Notes: generated from the sequence alone by a model not told the origin. A stretch of DNA of 64,000 nt from Acidobacteriota bacterium (GCA_025353165.1 JANXRE010000028.1:1-64000), one strand, 5' to 3'. Positions 50,789-60,399 are shown, counted from the stretch's first letter. Program-made: numbers and translations.

Positions 50789-51543
50789 GAAAGGTTGAGG
50801 AAGATGCGGCCGATGAAAAACGTCGTCACGATAATCCAGATGGAGGAGACCACCACCGCCTGCGTGGTGGACCGGCCCACGCCTTGCGTCCCGCCCGTGG
50901 TCTGCATTCCAAAATAGCAGCCGACGAGAGAAATGATGATCGCGAACACGAAAGGCTTCAAGATCCCCTGCACGACGTCGTTGTATTCGAGCGCCTTCCA
51001 GGCCGTGTTCCAGTACTGCGCCGGCGCCATATTCAGCATGCCCTCCGAGACGACGAAACCGCCGAACATGCCCATCAAGTCGGAGATGATCGTGAGCAGC
51101 GGGAGCATCGTCGCGGTTGCGATCAGGCGCGGCGTGACCAGCTTCTGAATGGGGTCGGTTCCCAACGCGCGCATGGCGTCGATCTGCTCGGTCACTTTCA
51201 TGGAACCGAGTTCCGAAGCGATGCCCGCGGCATTCCGGCCGGACACCATCAAGGCGGTCAGGACGGGCCCCAGTTCGCGAACGAGCGTGATGCACAGGAC
51301 CGGGGCAACTTGCCCTGTCGCGCCATAAGTGGACAGGGCGCGCGCAAGTTGCATGGCCATGACCGCGCCCGTAAAGAACCCCGTCAGAATGACGACCGGC
51401 AAACTGCCGACGCCGATCGAATCCATCTGAAGCAGAATATCGCGTGCGTAATGCGGGGAGCGGAAGACGTTTTTCCCGGCCTTCCCTGCAATGGCGACGA
51501 AGTCCTGCATGGCCTGGACAGGCCCCTTCAGAAAGTCGAGCAA
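50785..51543 (-). CDS. mlaE: MlaE-type ABC transporter permease
   Basis: A 252-aa permease with TTG start and strong SD (AGAGGA). Five hydrophobic helices with the conserved GVGSLPVVILTGFFTGAVMAMQ, LVRELGPVLTALMVSGRNAAGIASELGSM and EQIDAMRALGTDPIQKLV motifs of the MlaE/YrbE family. First gene of mlaE-mlaF-mlaD-hpnK, probably moving phospholipids or other lipids across the periplasm. Divergent from the P1 peptidase with a 49-bp gap. Confidence 0.93.
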   Translation of the reverse strand: MLDFLKGPVQAMQDFVAIAGKAGKNVFRSPHYARDILLQMDSIGVGSLPVVILTGFFTGAVMAMQLARALSTYGATGQVAPVLCITLVRELGPVLTALMVSGRNAAGIASELGSMKVTEQIDAMRALGTDPIQKLVTPRLIATATMLPLLTIISDLMGMFGGFVVSEGMLNMAPAQYWNTAWKALEYNDVVQGILKPFVFAIIISLVGCYFGMQTTGGTQGVGRSTTQAVVVSSIWIIVTTFFIGRIFLNLS

Positions 51544-51592
51544 GCGGTTCCTCTAACCTTTCGATGCTAGCATACGAGTTTGGAATGACCCC

Positions 51593-52549
51593 ATGAAAGG
51601 ACTTACGGATATTCCCGGCATCCGGGTTGGGCATGCCTCCGATCTAGACGCGATCACGGGGTGCACCGTGATCCTCTGCGAGGGCGGCGCGGTGGCGGGC
51701 GTGGATGTTCGGGGCTCGGCGACGGGCACCGAGGAATTCGGGCTGCTAGAGCCGTGGCACGTTACGGGGCGCATTCATGCGGTGGTATTCGCCGGTGGCA
51801 GCGCTTTCGGGTTGGAGGCCTGCTCGGGCGTGCGGCGGTTTCTCGAACACAAAGGGATTGGTTATCAGACCGGGTATGCGCGGGTTCCGCTGGTCGCCGG
51901 CGCGATCATTTACGATCTCGGGATTGGGAAAGCGAATGTGCGGCCGACGCGCGAAATGGGCGAATCCGCGGCAGCCGCGGCGACCGATCAGGCCGTGGCG
52001 GAGGGTGCGGCCGGCGCCGGCACGGGCGCGACGGCCGGCAAGATGCTCGGGATGAAGAACGCCATGAAGTCGGGCCTGGGCTGCTGGACCGTCGAGCTGT
52101 CCGGCGGCCTGCTGGTATCGGCGCTCGCGGTGGTGAACCCGGCGGGCGACGTGATCGATCCGTCAAACGGAAAGATCGTGGCGGGCGCTCGGGTTGCGCC
52201 AGATTCGATGGAGTTTCTGAACAGCGCGCGCTACGTGATGCAAGGACAGCGGGCGGGCGCGGCGAAAGAGAACACGACCCTCGTGTTGGTTGCGACGAAC
52301 GCGGCGCTGGACAAGGTGCAGGCGGGCAAGCTGGCCGCGCTCGCGTCGTTGGGCGTGGCGCGCACGATTTCGCCGGTGAATATGACGGTGGATGGCGATG
52401 TCACGATCGCGCTCAGCGTAGGATCTTTGAAGGCGGGTGTGGATCAGCTAGGGGTGGCTGCGGCCGAGGCTGTTTCGCACGCGATTCTGCGCGCGGTCCG
52501 ATTAGCGCCGTCCATGGGCGGCGTCCCCGGCCTGAAGGACCATCGCTAG
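51593..52549 (+). CDS. P1-family N-terminal nucleophile hydrolase
   Basis: A 318-aa protein: LTDIPGIRVGHASD start, GGSAFGLEACSGVRRFLE, GKMLGMKNAMKSGLG and NTTLVLVATNAALDK. The last contains the probable self-cleavage site N227-T228, as in NylC-type amide hydrolases, giving an N-terminal Thr nucleophile. DmpA/NylC relatives cut beta-peptides or nylon oligomers; the natural substrate here is unknown. No signal peptide. Convergent with the 52546 gene, stops overlapping by 4 bp. Confidence 0.85.
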   Translation: MKGLTDIPGIRVGHASDLDAITGCTVILCEGGAVAGVDVRGSATGTEEFGLLEPWHVTGRIHAVVFAGGSAFGLEACSGVRRFLEHKGIGYQTGYARVPLVAGAIIYDLGIGKANVRPTREMGESAAAAATDQAVAEGAAGAGTGATAGKMLGMKNAMKSGLGCWTVELSGGLLVSALAVVNPAGDVIDPSNGKIVAGARVAPDSMEFLNSARYVMQGQRAGAAKENTTLVLVATNAALDKVQAGKLAALASLGVARTISPVNMTVDGDVTIALSVGSLKAGVDQLGVAAAEAVSHAILRAVRLAPSMGGVPGLKDHR

Positions 52550-53700
52550 TTTCCGGCGCGCTCGCCAAGCGTCGCCAGGAGTGGCGACGCGGCACGCACG
52601 AGTGCGTGCGCCACGCCGGTGAAGTTCGGAGTTTCGTGGCCGCGCGCTGAGACCCGCTCAATTCGCGTTATTTTTCCGTCTTCGACGATCAGCGCGTCGT
52701 CGAAATTGTTCACCGTCGGGCAGACGTGGCGCGGCAGCAGGTAGAGCCGCTCGCCAATTTCCGGCACAGCGCCGGCACAGTCGATGGGAAGATGCTCCTC
52801 GCTGGGCTTGTCTGGCGTCAGGTCCGGGCGATCCAATACGGCGCACGTGGGAACGCCGGCATCCGCGGACACGGCCTTGTGGCCGGCATCGCAAGTGAGC
52901 CGGTTCGGTTTCGGATGGCTCACCACAGTCGCGATCACCAGGGCCGCCGGGCGGTATCCGAAGCCGGGCAGATCGGACAGGCTGCTCAAATCGTTGTACA
53001 CCACGGTGCCCGGCGAAACCTTGTGATTCAGGCCGGCGAATCCCGGATAGTCGATCGCATACGGGAAGGCCGGCGTTCCCGACGTGATCAACTCGGGGAC
53101 AGTTCTCAGCGCGCAGACCAGACGCATGAGCCGGTCGTAACCGGAGTGCGCGCGATCGCGCCGTTCGGCTAGATCGGGTTGATGCAGGTGGCCGTCATAG
53201 TAGTGCAGGCCGCGGAACTGCGAACCGATGCGGCGCGCGAGGTTCACGACTTCGTCGATGTGTTCCTGCTCGATGCCGGTCCGATTCATTCCGGTGTTGA
53301 GATCGATGAAGAGGCCGAGCGAGGTGTCCTTCCACTGCGCGGCCTGCGCGGAGTTTTCCACCAGCGTCGAGATCGAGACGCCGGGATGCGCCGCCGCGAT
53401 CTGGACGGCGCGGCGGGCGTTCGCGCCCACTACCGGGTAGGCCAGCAGCACATCCGCGAAGCCGGCCGAGCAGGCGGTGGCGAGCTCAAGCGTCGTGGAC
53501 GCTTTGCACGCCGTCACACCGGCAGCGACCAGCCGCTTCATCACGAACTCCAGCTTGGCGGTCTTGACGTGCGGACGCCAGCGATTCGGATCGCCGTGGA
53601 GAAGCCGGATCGTGTTCGCCACATTCGCGTCGACACACGCGGGATAAATAACCAGCGCGGGCGTCAGCAATCCACCGTCGTCGAAGATCTCGTAGGACAT
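52546..53700 (-). CDS. D-threonine aldolase-like PLP enzyme
   Basis: A 384-aa fold-type III enzyme. The N-terminal barrel has the PLP Lys in RPHVKTAKL (K46) and GLFIDLNTGMNRTG; the C-terminal domain has the metal pair LPRHVCPTVNNFD of D-threonine aldolases/D-serine dehydratases. It should cleave D-threonine or a related beta-hydroxy-D-amino acid. The last 24 residues (TGVAHALVRAAS...LGERAGN) are encoded by dispersed repeat R4 and are not part of the family fold. Co-directional with the trans-sulfuration enzyme upstream. Confidence 0.85.
   Translation of the reverse strand: MSYEIFDDGGLLTPALVIYPACVDANVANTIRLLHGDPNRWRPHVKTAKLEFVMKRLVAAGVTACKASTTLELATACSAGFADVLLAYPVVGANARRAVQIAAAHPGVSISTLVENSAQAAQWKDTSLGLFIDLNTGMNRTGIEQEHIDEVVNLARRIGSQFRGLHYYDGHLHQPDLAERRDRAHSGYDRLMRLVCALRTVPELITSGTPAFPYAIDYPGFAGLNHKVSPGTVVYNDLSSLSDLPGFGYRPAALVIATVVSHPKPNRLTCDAGHKAVSADAGVPTCAVLDRPDLTPDKPSEEHLPIDCAGAVPEIGERLYLLPRHVCPTVNNFDDALIVEDGKITRIERVSARGHETPNFTGVAHALVRAASPLLATLGERAGN
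52569..52620. repeat. 50-bp double-palindrome repeat, copy R4
   Basis: GCGTCGCC AGGAGT GGCGACGC hairpin (52569-52590) followed by the palindromic GGCACGCACGAGTGCGTGCGCC block (52591-52612). It lies inside the 3' end of the D-threonine-aldolase-like gene. Confidence 0.88.
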
Positions 53701-53704
53701 GGCT

Positions 53705-54826
53705 CTATTGTGCCAGCGCCTGTTCGAGATCGGCGATCAGATCGTCGGGATGCTCCAGGCCAATCGATAACCGTAGCAGGTTGGGCGGCGTGCGGGTTTG
53801 CGGGCCTTCGACCGAAGCGCGATGCTCGACCAGACTGTGGCCGCCTCCCAGGCTGGTGGCGCGAGTGAACAGTTGAACCTTCGCCGCGACCGCAATGGCC
53901 GCCTCCGCGCTGCCGCTCACCTGGAATGACAGCATGCCTCCGAACGCGGACATCTGCTCCTTCGCAACCGCGTGGCCCGGATGAGTCGCCAGCCCGGGGT
54001 AGTGCACCCTCTCGACAGCCGGATGCGCCGCGAGGAACCCGGCGATGAGTTGCGCATGGGCGGACTGCGCGCGTACGCGGTAGGGGAGCGTGTCGATGCC
54101 TCGCAACGTGAGCCAGCAATCGAAGGGCGAGGGCACCGCTCCTCCGTGTTGTTGCGCCTTTCGCGCGCGTTCGAAGAGATAACTGTCGTGCTTCGCGATC
54201 AGCGCTCCACCGACGACATCGGAATGACCGCCGAAGTATTTCGTGGTCGAGTGCATGACCATGTCGATCCCATGCTCCAACGGGCGCAGCAGGACCGGCG
54301 TCGCGAAGGTGCTGTCGCACACGCTGATCGCATTCATTTCGCGGGCGAGCCGCGCGATGGCCGCGACATCGGTGATCTTCAACAGCGGGTTGGATGGCGT
54401 CTCGATCCAGACCAGGCGCGTCGCGGGACGGGCCGCCGCGCGAACGGCGTCCAAGTCCGTCATGTCGACGTAGGTTACCTCGAGCGGCCACTTCGCGAAC
54501 ACGCCGCCGAGCACTTTGCGAAAACCGTAGTAGACATCGTCCGGCGCGAGGATGTGATCGCCGGGCTCGAGCCCCTGGATCAACGCCGTCAGCACCGCCA
54601 GGCCCGACGCGAAGGCGAGCGCTTCCTTGCCGCCTTCGAGCGCGGCCGCGCACTTTTCAAGCGCGGCGCGATTCGGATTGCGCTCGCGCGAATAGGCGTA
54701 GCCGCGCGCGTATTCGCCGTCCGGGTCGCGTTCGAAAGTGCTCGACAGGTAGATGGGCATCGCCACGGCGCCGGTCGCCGGGTCGATGCCGCGGCCCGCG
54801 TGGATGGCGGTGGTCTCGATTTTCAT
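53705..54826 (-). CDS. trans-sulfuration PLP enzyme (cystathionine synthase/lyase family)
   Basis: A 373-aa fold-type I enzyme. TTAIHAGRGIDPATGAVAMPIYLSSTF start, cofactor-binding Lys K196 in MHSTTKYFGGHSDVVGG, and the C-terminal SLGGGHSLVEHRAS motif. It acts on cystathionine, homoserine esters or methionine; the exact reaction cannot be told. ATG 54826 has GGAAG upstream; a GTG at 54835 overlapping the previous stop is the alternative. Confidence 0.88.
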   Translation of the reverse strand: MKIETTAIHAGRGIDPATGAVAMPIYLSSTFERDPDGEYARGYAYSRERNPNRAALEKCAAALEGGKEALAFASGLAVLTALIQGLEPGDHILAPDDVYYGFRKVLGGVFAKWPLEVTYVDMTDLDAVRAAARPATRLVWIETPSNPLLKITDVAAIARLAREMNAISVCDSTFATPVLLRPLEHGIDMVMHSTTKYFGGHSDVVGGALIAKHDSYLFERARKAQQHGGAVPSPFDCWLTLRGIDTLPYRVRAQSAHAQLIAGFLAAHPAVERVHYPGLATHPGHAVAKEQMSAFGGMLSFQVSGSAEAAIAVAAKVQLFTRATSLGGGHSLVEHRASVEGPQTRTPPNLLRLSIGLEHPDDLIADLEQALAQ

Positions 54827-54831
54827 ATACG

Positions 54832-55899
54832 TCACTTCCCGAGGTTCTCATACCACTTGATGTTGTGCGTGGAGGCCCCGATGCAGATCACGTCGGGCCG
54901 GCCGTCGCCGTTGAGATCGCGGATGGCGCAGTTGGCGGCGGCCATTCCCGGATCGAGAATCGTGCGGTTCCACTCCACCCCATCTACGGATGAGTACAGG
55001 TAGACCTGGTGATTCTTGCCGCGGCAGCCCGCGACGATTTCATCGTTGCCGTCGCCGTCCAGATCGGCTGTGGCCAGCGCGTGGCCGTCGTCGAGCGAGG
55101 TATCGACAACCTTGCGTTCCCACCCGTTTTTGGATTCGCGATACACCGCGACCTGGTTGCCGTGCCACGGCTCGATCGCGGCGATGAAGCGGTGGCCGCC
55201 TGCGCGGCCGGGCGCGACGTCGCTGCTGCCGCAGCGCGGACACGGCGCCGGATCGCCGCGGCCGATTTCGCGCGAGTCCCACTTTCCCGGGGGCGCGAAG
55301 ATGCGAACGCCGAGGAAGCTGGCGGTGATCAATTCGCCCTCGCCGGCGTGGATGCCGTGGAGCACGCCGCGCAGTTCGCCGGTCAGCAGTTCGCGCTTCC
55401 AGGCGGGCGGGCGGTACAGATAGATCGGGACGGCTGCGTCGTAATCGGGCGGCTTCGCCGTTGCGCCGGCGAGCGGCGCCAGGATGAACGCGCCATCGCT
55501 GAAGCGCACCCGGTGCGCGCTGGGGACGCGGTCGATTTCGCGCAGCGTCCAGGGGTTTCGAACGTCGCCATCCGGATGCAGCACGGCCACGATTCCGATG
55601 CTCTTGGAGGGATCCATATCGAATTGGTAGAGCAGCACGATATTTCCGCCGGCGGCAGCGAGGTTGATCGGATGCGGCACGCCGGTCGCGATGACGTGGC
55701 GCTCCCATCCGGGATTTTCATACCAGGCGATTTCCGAAGAGCCGGAATCGACGGCGATGAGGTCGGGTTTGCCGTCGCCGTTGATGTCGGCGACCACGAT
55801 CTGATAACCGCTCTTCAATCCGTCCGTGACGGTGTGTTCGCGGAATCGGATTGGTGGTGGCAGGGCAGAGAGCGTAAGCGCCAGAGCGGCGAGAAGCAT
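54832..55899 (-). CDS. exported FG-GAP/VCBS repeat protein
   Basis: A 355-aa protein with a short signal peptide (MLLAALALTLSALPPP). Repeats with the calcium-binding DxNGDGxxD pattern: VVADINGDGKPDLIAVD, ATADLDGDGNDEIVAG and AIRDLNGDGRPDVICIG, giving a beta-propeller as in integrin alpha chains. Cys pair CPRCG in the middle. Surface or periplasmic role unknown. The stop overlaps the possible GTG start of the next gene. The 55900-56103 gap upstream holds no gene. Confidence 0.8.
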   Translation of the reverse strand: MLLAALALTLSALPPPIRFREHTVTDGLKSGYQIVVADINGDGKPDLIAVDSGSSEIAWYENPGWERHVIATGVPHPINLAAAGGNIVLLYQFDMDPSKSIGIVAVLHPDGDVRNPWTLREIDRVPSAHRVRFSDGAFILAPLAGATAKPPDYDAAVPIYLYRPPAWKRELLTGELRGVLHGIHAGEGELITASFLGVRIFAPPGKWDSREIGRGDPAPCPRCGSSDVAPGRAGGHRFIAAIEPWHGNQVAVYRESKNGWERKVVDTSLDDGHALATADLDGDGNDEIVAGCRGKNHQVYLYSSVDGVEWNRTILDPGMAAANCAIRDLNGDGRPDVICIGASTHNIKWYENLGK

Positions 55900-56103
55900 T
55901 ATTCCATTATCGGCGGGGAATGTTATTGACCGGTGCCCGTCAGGTTTGCGGACTGGAGTCGCCGTTCGCGGCGATCGTATACAAATGGTTCGGAAAAGCC
56001 GGGCCCTCCAGCGACGCATGTTCTCTTTACTGAGCCTGCCGTTCGACGGCTTCGCTTGGCTAAAACACTATGTCCTCCGCTTGCTGCTGGGCCGATTTCG
56101 CGA

Positions 56104-56967
56104 TCACGCCCGAAACTCCGCGGCGTGATCAGCGGCCCAATCGCGGAATGTTCGCGCCGGCCCTCCGGTGATCTCCGCGACCGTGGATGTCACGAGCGCA
56201 GGTTGTCCGATTGCCGCAGCCCAGGCGTCGAGCAGCATATTCACGACGGACGCGGGCATGAGGGAGAGCAACTCCATTCTCGCGGCTTCCGGCGAGATCT
56301 CTTCCGGGCGCAACGAGCGGCCGATTACACCACCGATTGTCGATATCTGCTCGAACTGGGTCAGGGATTGAGGCCCGGTCAGAACATATTCCGCTCCGGC
56401 GTGTCCGTCGTCACATAAGGCGCGGACCGCGACCGCGGCGATGTCACGCTCGTGGATCGGAGCGGTAGGAGCGGCGAGATGAGGCCAGCGCACCACGTCG
56501 CCGCCGGCGCGGATCAGCGGTGCCCACCAGAACCGGGCATTCGCTGCGAACATGCCTGGCCGCAAGAAAGTCCACTGGCGTCCCGAGGCTTCGATCAGAC
56601 GCTCGATTTCCGCGTGCAGCGCCGCTACCGGATTGGGCTGGGCGCCTTGGAAGAAGGGGTGCGCCGTTTTGTACGGAGAAGAGAGGAATACGATACGCCG
56701 CGCGTGCTTCGCGATCAGCTCCAGAGCGGGAGCGACGGCGGCTGGTGGGGCACACCACACCAGGAACACCGCATCGATGCCATCCAGGCATTCCTCCAGG
56801 CCGCCGGCGAGAGTGAGGTCTCCGCGTACCACCTCAACGTGTGGCGGCAAACCAGCCGAGCCCGGGTTGCGGACGAGAGCGCGAACTCGCGCGCCCGTGG
56901 CCGGCAATTGAGCGAGAACCTCGCGACCGATGTTGCCGGTGGCTCCGATGACGAGGATACGATTCAT
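56104..56967 (-). CDS. NmrA-type NAD(P)-binding protein
   Basis: A 287-aa atypical short-chain dehydrogenase: MNRILVIGATGNIGREVLAQL carries the GxxGxxG dinucleotide loop, followed by VRALVRNPG, VVRGDLT and an NmrA-like C-terminal half without the YxxxK catalytic pair. Members sense NADP or act on small substrates. ATG 56967 overlaps the stop of the isomerase gene by one base (TAATG), so it is translationally coupled. Confidence 0.85.
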   Translation of the reverse strand: MNRILVIGATGNIGREVLAQLPATGARVRALVRNPGSAGLPPHVEVVRGDLTLAGGLEECLDGIDAVFLVWCAPPAAVAPALELIAKHARRIVFLSSPYKTAHPFFQGAQPNPVAALHAEIERLIEASGRQWTFLRPGMFAANARFWWAPLIRAGGDVVRWPHLAAPTAPIHERDIAAVAVRALCDDGHAGAEYVLTGPQSLTQFEQISTIGGVIGRSLRPEEISPEAARMELLSLMPASVVNMLLDAWAAAIGQPALVTSTVAEITGGPARTFRDWAADHAAEFRA

Positions 56968-57995
56968 TACAGCGCCGCCAGCACCTCCTTGTACAGGTAC
57001 TTCGCGCCCTCGATGCCGTCCCACGGGCCGTCTTCGTATTCCAGCGCGAACGTGCCCTCAAAGCCGGCATCGGTCATGATTTTGACCGAGCGGCGCACGT
57101 CGTTGTCCTTCCACCGGTTCCAATACTTGGCGTGCACGTTGGTGTGGGCGTAAGGCGCAAGCGCCTTCAGCCCGTGGTACATCAGGTACTCCTGCTCCCA
57201 GTTGCAAAAGTCCGGCGAGGCCTCGCAGAAGGGGTGGTTCACCTCTTCGATAATGATCCGGATGTGGATGGGATTGGCGGTGAGGCCCCAGTGGTTTTCC
57301 AGCGTGACCCTGACTCCCACCTGGCCGCCGTAGTCCGCCATCTCCTTGAAGGATTCGATGCAATTGGCCAGGTACATCGCAAGTTCGTCCGCCTTGGGGT
57401 AGCCGGTGGTGGCGATCGCGCCGGGAACGATGCGCGGGCCTCCGCTGTTCACCCGCATCGATTTAGCGCCCAGCATGGCCGCGCCGTCCAGCCACTTTTT
57501 GGCCACCGCAACGCCGGTCTTCCGCTTTTCCGCGTCGAGGTCGCAAATATCTCGCGGGGCGTTGTTGGAGATGTGCTGGCAGGACGTGCCGGTGGCTTTC
57601 ATGGAGTTGGCCATCTTCTCCAGCCAGCGTTTTCCAGACGCGCTCGAAGGGTCGAACTCCTGGGTAACGCGCGTGGCTGCGCCCACCGTCAGCGGAACCG
57701 GGACGTACATGGAGTCGTCGGCCACGTCGCCGAACAGGCCGGAGAAGAGATCCATGCGGGTGACCCCAGGGAACGCATCCTTTGTGAACCGGGGGAAGTC
57801 CAGCATGGTTATCTCGCCGTACTTCCTCTTGAGGTCCTGCGCTTGCGGATTGCCGGTGAAGGCCATCCGGCTCTTAAAGAGGTGGCGAATCGGCCAGGTG
57901 TTGGAGGCGATTCGCGCCAGCTTCTCCTTTTCGTTGAGTGGCGTGAGCGCGAAGGCCGCCCCGGCGCCCGTAAGAAAACTCCGGCGATCGAACAT
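56967..57995 (-). CDS. Tat-exported sugar phosphate isomerase/epimerase-like protein
   Basis: A 342-aa AP-endonuclease-2/xylose-isomerase-type TIM barrel. The twin-arginine signal FDRRSFLTGAGAAFALT is at the N-terminus. Barrel motifs: KSMRVNSGGP, GVRVTLENHWGL (metal Glu), TNVHAKYW and FALEYEDGPWDG. Probably an exported enzyme of sugar or polyol turnover. Just downstream of the Gfo/Idh/MocA gene (14 bp), a frequent pair in this phylum. Confidence 0.85.
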   Translation of the reverse strand: MFDRRSFLTGAGAAFALTPLNEKEKLARIASNTWPIRHLFKSRMAFTGNPQAQDLKRKYGEITMLDFPRFTKDAFPGVTRMDLFSGLFGDVADDSMYVPVPLTVGAATRVTQEFDPSSASGKRWLEKMANSMKATGTSCQHISNNAPRDICDLDAEKRKTGVAVAKKWLDGAAMLGAKSMRVNSGGPRIVPGAIATTGYPKADELAMYLANCIESFKEMADYGGQVGVRVTLENHWGLTANPIHIRIIIEEVNHPFCEASPDFCNWEQEYLMYHGLKALAPYAHTNVHAKYWNRWKDNDVRRSVKIMTDAGFEGTFALEYEDGPWDGIEGAKYLYKEVLAAL

Positions 57996-58009
57996 AACTT
58001 ACTCCCGGC

Positions 58010-59383
58010 TCAGTATTCGCGCGTGTTATGGATGCCCGGCTGCGGCACCGGGTAACGGCCGGCGGCGTCCGCACCGAGCGGCGCGGGGCCGTCCATGGTG
58101 AGCTTGTCCACGCCGGGCGCGAACTCGTGTTCGCAGTTCAGCATTTGGTCGAAAGTTACGATCTGGCCGGTGTGGGCGGCCATGCGGCCCATGGACGCGA
58201 CCAGGCTGGCTTCGGCGCCGCGCTTCACTTCGTTGTACGGCCGGTCGTCGCGAATGGCGGCGATCAGGTCTTCCCACTCCAGGTCGTACGGCGAACGCTC
58301 CGGTTGCGGGAACGCCCAGACCAGGCTGGCATCCTGCGGCACCGGCTGGTTGCCCTCCAGGCGCGGAATCTTCTGCCCCTTGTAAATGCGCGTTCGGCCC
58401 GGCGTGTGCGAGGAGGTGGAGATCACCGCCGACCCCTTGGAGCCGTGCGCGTAGCTGGCGAATTCGTTGTGCGTTCCAGGCATGTTGCGCCCGTCGAAGA
58501 ACAGGACCGTGCCGTCGGGATAGGTGTATTGCACGGCGTAGGTGTCGAAGTTCTGATCCACCGAATTACCGCGGTAATGGCGGCCACCGATAGCCTGCGC
58601 TTCTACCGGCCAGGCGCCCTTCATCCAGGAGCACTCGTCGATCTGGTGGATGTAATAGTCGCTGAAAACGCCGCCGCTGGCCCACAAGAAAGCATGGAAG
58701 GAGCGGATCTGATAGAGCAGTTCGGAGATGCCTTCCGGCTTCACCGGCGCGGTCCCGCCGCTGCCGCCCATGCGGTAGGCGCGCATGGCAACGATGTCGC
58801 CGATCTGCCCGTCGCGGATGCGGTTGAGCAGTTCCTGACGCGCGCGGCAGTGGCGGACCATCAGCCCCACCCCAACCTTGAGGTTCTTCCGCTCCGCATC
58901 CTCTCCCAGCTTGAACATCCGCTTGGTGGTTGGTCCGTCCACCGACACCGGCTTTTCCATGAAGGTGTGGAGGCCCTTCTCGACGGCGTAGCTGAATTGC
59001 GGCCAGCGGAAGGCCGGCGGAGTGCCGAGGATGACCACGTCGCCGGGCTTCAGGCAGTCCATGGCCTTGCGGTAGCCGTCGAAGCCTATGAACTTCCGGT
59101 CTTCTGGCACGTCCACCTGGTTGGGGAACTGTCCCCGCAGCTTGCCGTTGCTGTCGCTGAGCCTCTGCGGGGAGACGTCGGCCATGGCGACCAGCTGGAT
59201 GGGTCCGTTCTTCACGCCGAGGGCGTTTTCGGCTGCGCCGGTGCCGCGGCCGCCGCAGCCCACCAGGGCCAAGCGGATGGTGTTGTCCTCGGCCGCATGG
59301 ACGTGCGGCAGGGCGACTCCGGCCAGGGCGGATACGGTCAGGAACTGGCGGCGGGAGGTTGGGTTGTTCGGGTTTTGGATCAT
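58010..59383 (-). CDS. Tat-exported Gfo/Idh/MocA oxidoreductase
   Basis: A 457-aa protein: twin-arginine signal SRRQFLTVSALAGVALPHVHA, nucleotide-binding RLALVGCGGRGTG, then the MEKPVSVDG loop with the catalytic EKP Lys, and IHQIDECSWM in the substrate domain. Acts on sugars or glycosides with bound NAD(P). It heads the operon-like set 59383-56104 (oxidoreductase, isomerase, NmrA). Confidence 0.9.
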   Translation of the reverse strand: MIQNPNNPTSRRQFLTVSALAGVALPHVHAAEDNTIRLALVGCGGRGTGAAENALGVKNGPIQLVAMADVSPQRLSDSNGKLRGQFPNQVDVPEDRKFIGFDGYRKAMDCLKPGDVVILGTPPAFRWPQFSYAVEKGLHTFMEKPVSVDGPTTKRMFKLGEDAERKNLKVGVGLMVRHCRARQELLNRIRDGQIGDIVAMRAYRMGGSGGTAPVKPEGISELLYQIRSFHAFLWASGGVFSDYYIHQIDECSWMKGAWPVEAQAIGGRHYRGNSVDQNFDTYAVQYTYPDGTVLFFDGRNMPGTHNEFASYAHGSKGSAVISTSSHTPGRTRIYKGQKIPRLEGNQPVPQDASLVWAFPQPERSPYDLEWEDLIAAIRDDRPYNEVKRGAEASLVASMGRMAAHTGQIVTFDQMLNCEHEFAPGVDKLTMDGPAPLGADAAGRYPVPQPGIHNTREY

Positions 59384-59619
59384 CGGTGGGGCACCTCACT
59401 GCATGTTACTCCATCGCGGACGGTGTCGCATTGCGCGCGCTATTCCTACGCGTTTACGTGGTGACTGCCAGGCGGACAGCATGTAACTATGTGCCATATG
59501 ACGGGGCACCGGCAGGTTCGGATGCCGACTTAGCCGGACCTGTCCGGTGGATGGCTGGCTGCCAGGATGACTCTTGGCAGAAAACCGTATCGTCACAGAT
59601 ACGCAGTGAGAGAGGGAAT

Positions 59620-60322
59620 ATGAGAAGCCACTTACACGTTGTCACACGGCTCGTTGGAGCCATCTTAGCCACTTGTTGGATCGGGCTGCTTTCGCCAGCC
59701 CTGACGGCCGCAGAGCAAATTCTGACACCGCCGCCGGTGCCTGCCGCGATACAAGTTCCTGCCGGGGACGTGCCCTACATCCTGGGACATGCCACGGGCA
59801 CGCAAGGGTACATTTGCCTGCCCACCAGCACCGGCTCCTACGCCTGGTCCAAGACGGGATCGACGGTGGGTCCGAGTAACAACTCTCGTCCGGACGCGAT
59901 TCTGATCAACGACGTATTGAGGGAAACCATCACGCACTTCCTCAGCCCGAACCCGCAGGAGGTCTCGCCCAATCCATTCGAGAACGGGCAGCCTCGCCCA
60001 ACCTGGCAGAGCGTGTTTGACAACAGCATGGCATGGGGAAACAAGATCGGGAGCATCAATGCGGGTAGCGATCCGAGTTGCCCCAACACCGGCGCGATCT
60101 CGTGATGTATTGCTCCAGGTGGTGGGGACGCAAGTGGGCAACCAAGGTGGAACGCACATGGCGATAGCCACCTACATCCAACGGCTGAACACCAACGGAG
60201 GCAGCGCGGCCCCGTCTCCGCAGAGCGGCTGCATCGAGTGCTGCGCTGTGGCCACCGACGTCGGCAATCAATTGCTGGTACCTTACACGGCCGACTACTG
60301 GTTCTACCGGCTTGCCCGGTAG
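59620..60322 (+). pseudogene. DUF3455-family exported protein with frameshift
   Basis: ATG 59620 with SD AGAGGGA. A signal peptide (RLVGAILATCWIGLLSPALTAAEQ), IQVPAGDVPYILGHATGTQGYICL...PTWQSVFDNSMAWGNKIG...CPNTGAIS, then TGA (60103). The family continues in another frame: VLLQVVGTQVGNQGG...TYIQRLNTNGGSA...CIECCAVATDVGNQLLVPYTADYWFYRLAR (stop 60320-60322). The break near 60100 looks like a small insertion between GAI and LLLQ. Function of DUF3455 is unknown. Confidence 0.8.
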
Positions 60323-60343
60323 TAATACATGGCCCGGCGTCAA

Positions 60344-60376
60344 CGCCCAACGGCGATTACCGCTCACCGTTGGGCG
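60344..60376. repeat. perfect 10-bp inverted repeat downstream of the DUF3455 remnant
   Basis: CGCCCAACGG (60344-60353) and CCGTTGGGCG (60367-60376) with a 13-nt loop. No T-run follows, so a terminator role is uncertain. Confidence 0.55.
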
Positions 60377-60399
60377 CCGATCCGCTCACTCAACACTCC

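Noticed and set aside
59400-59619. Structured RNA (riboswitch) upstream of the DUF3455 remnant
   Set aside because: Several short hairpins are possible but none matches a riboswitch class I can recognise.
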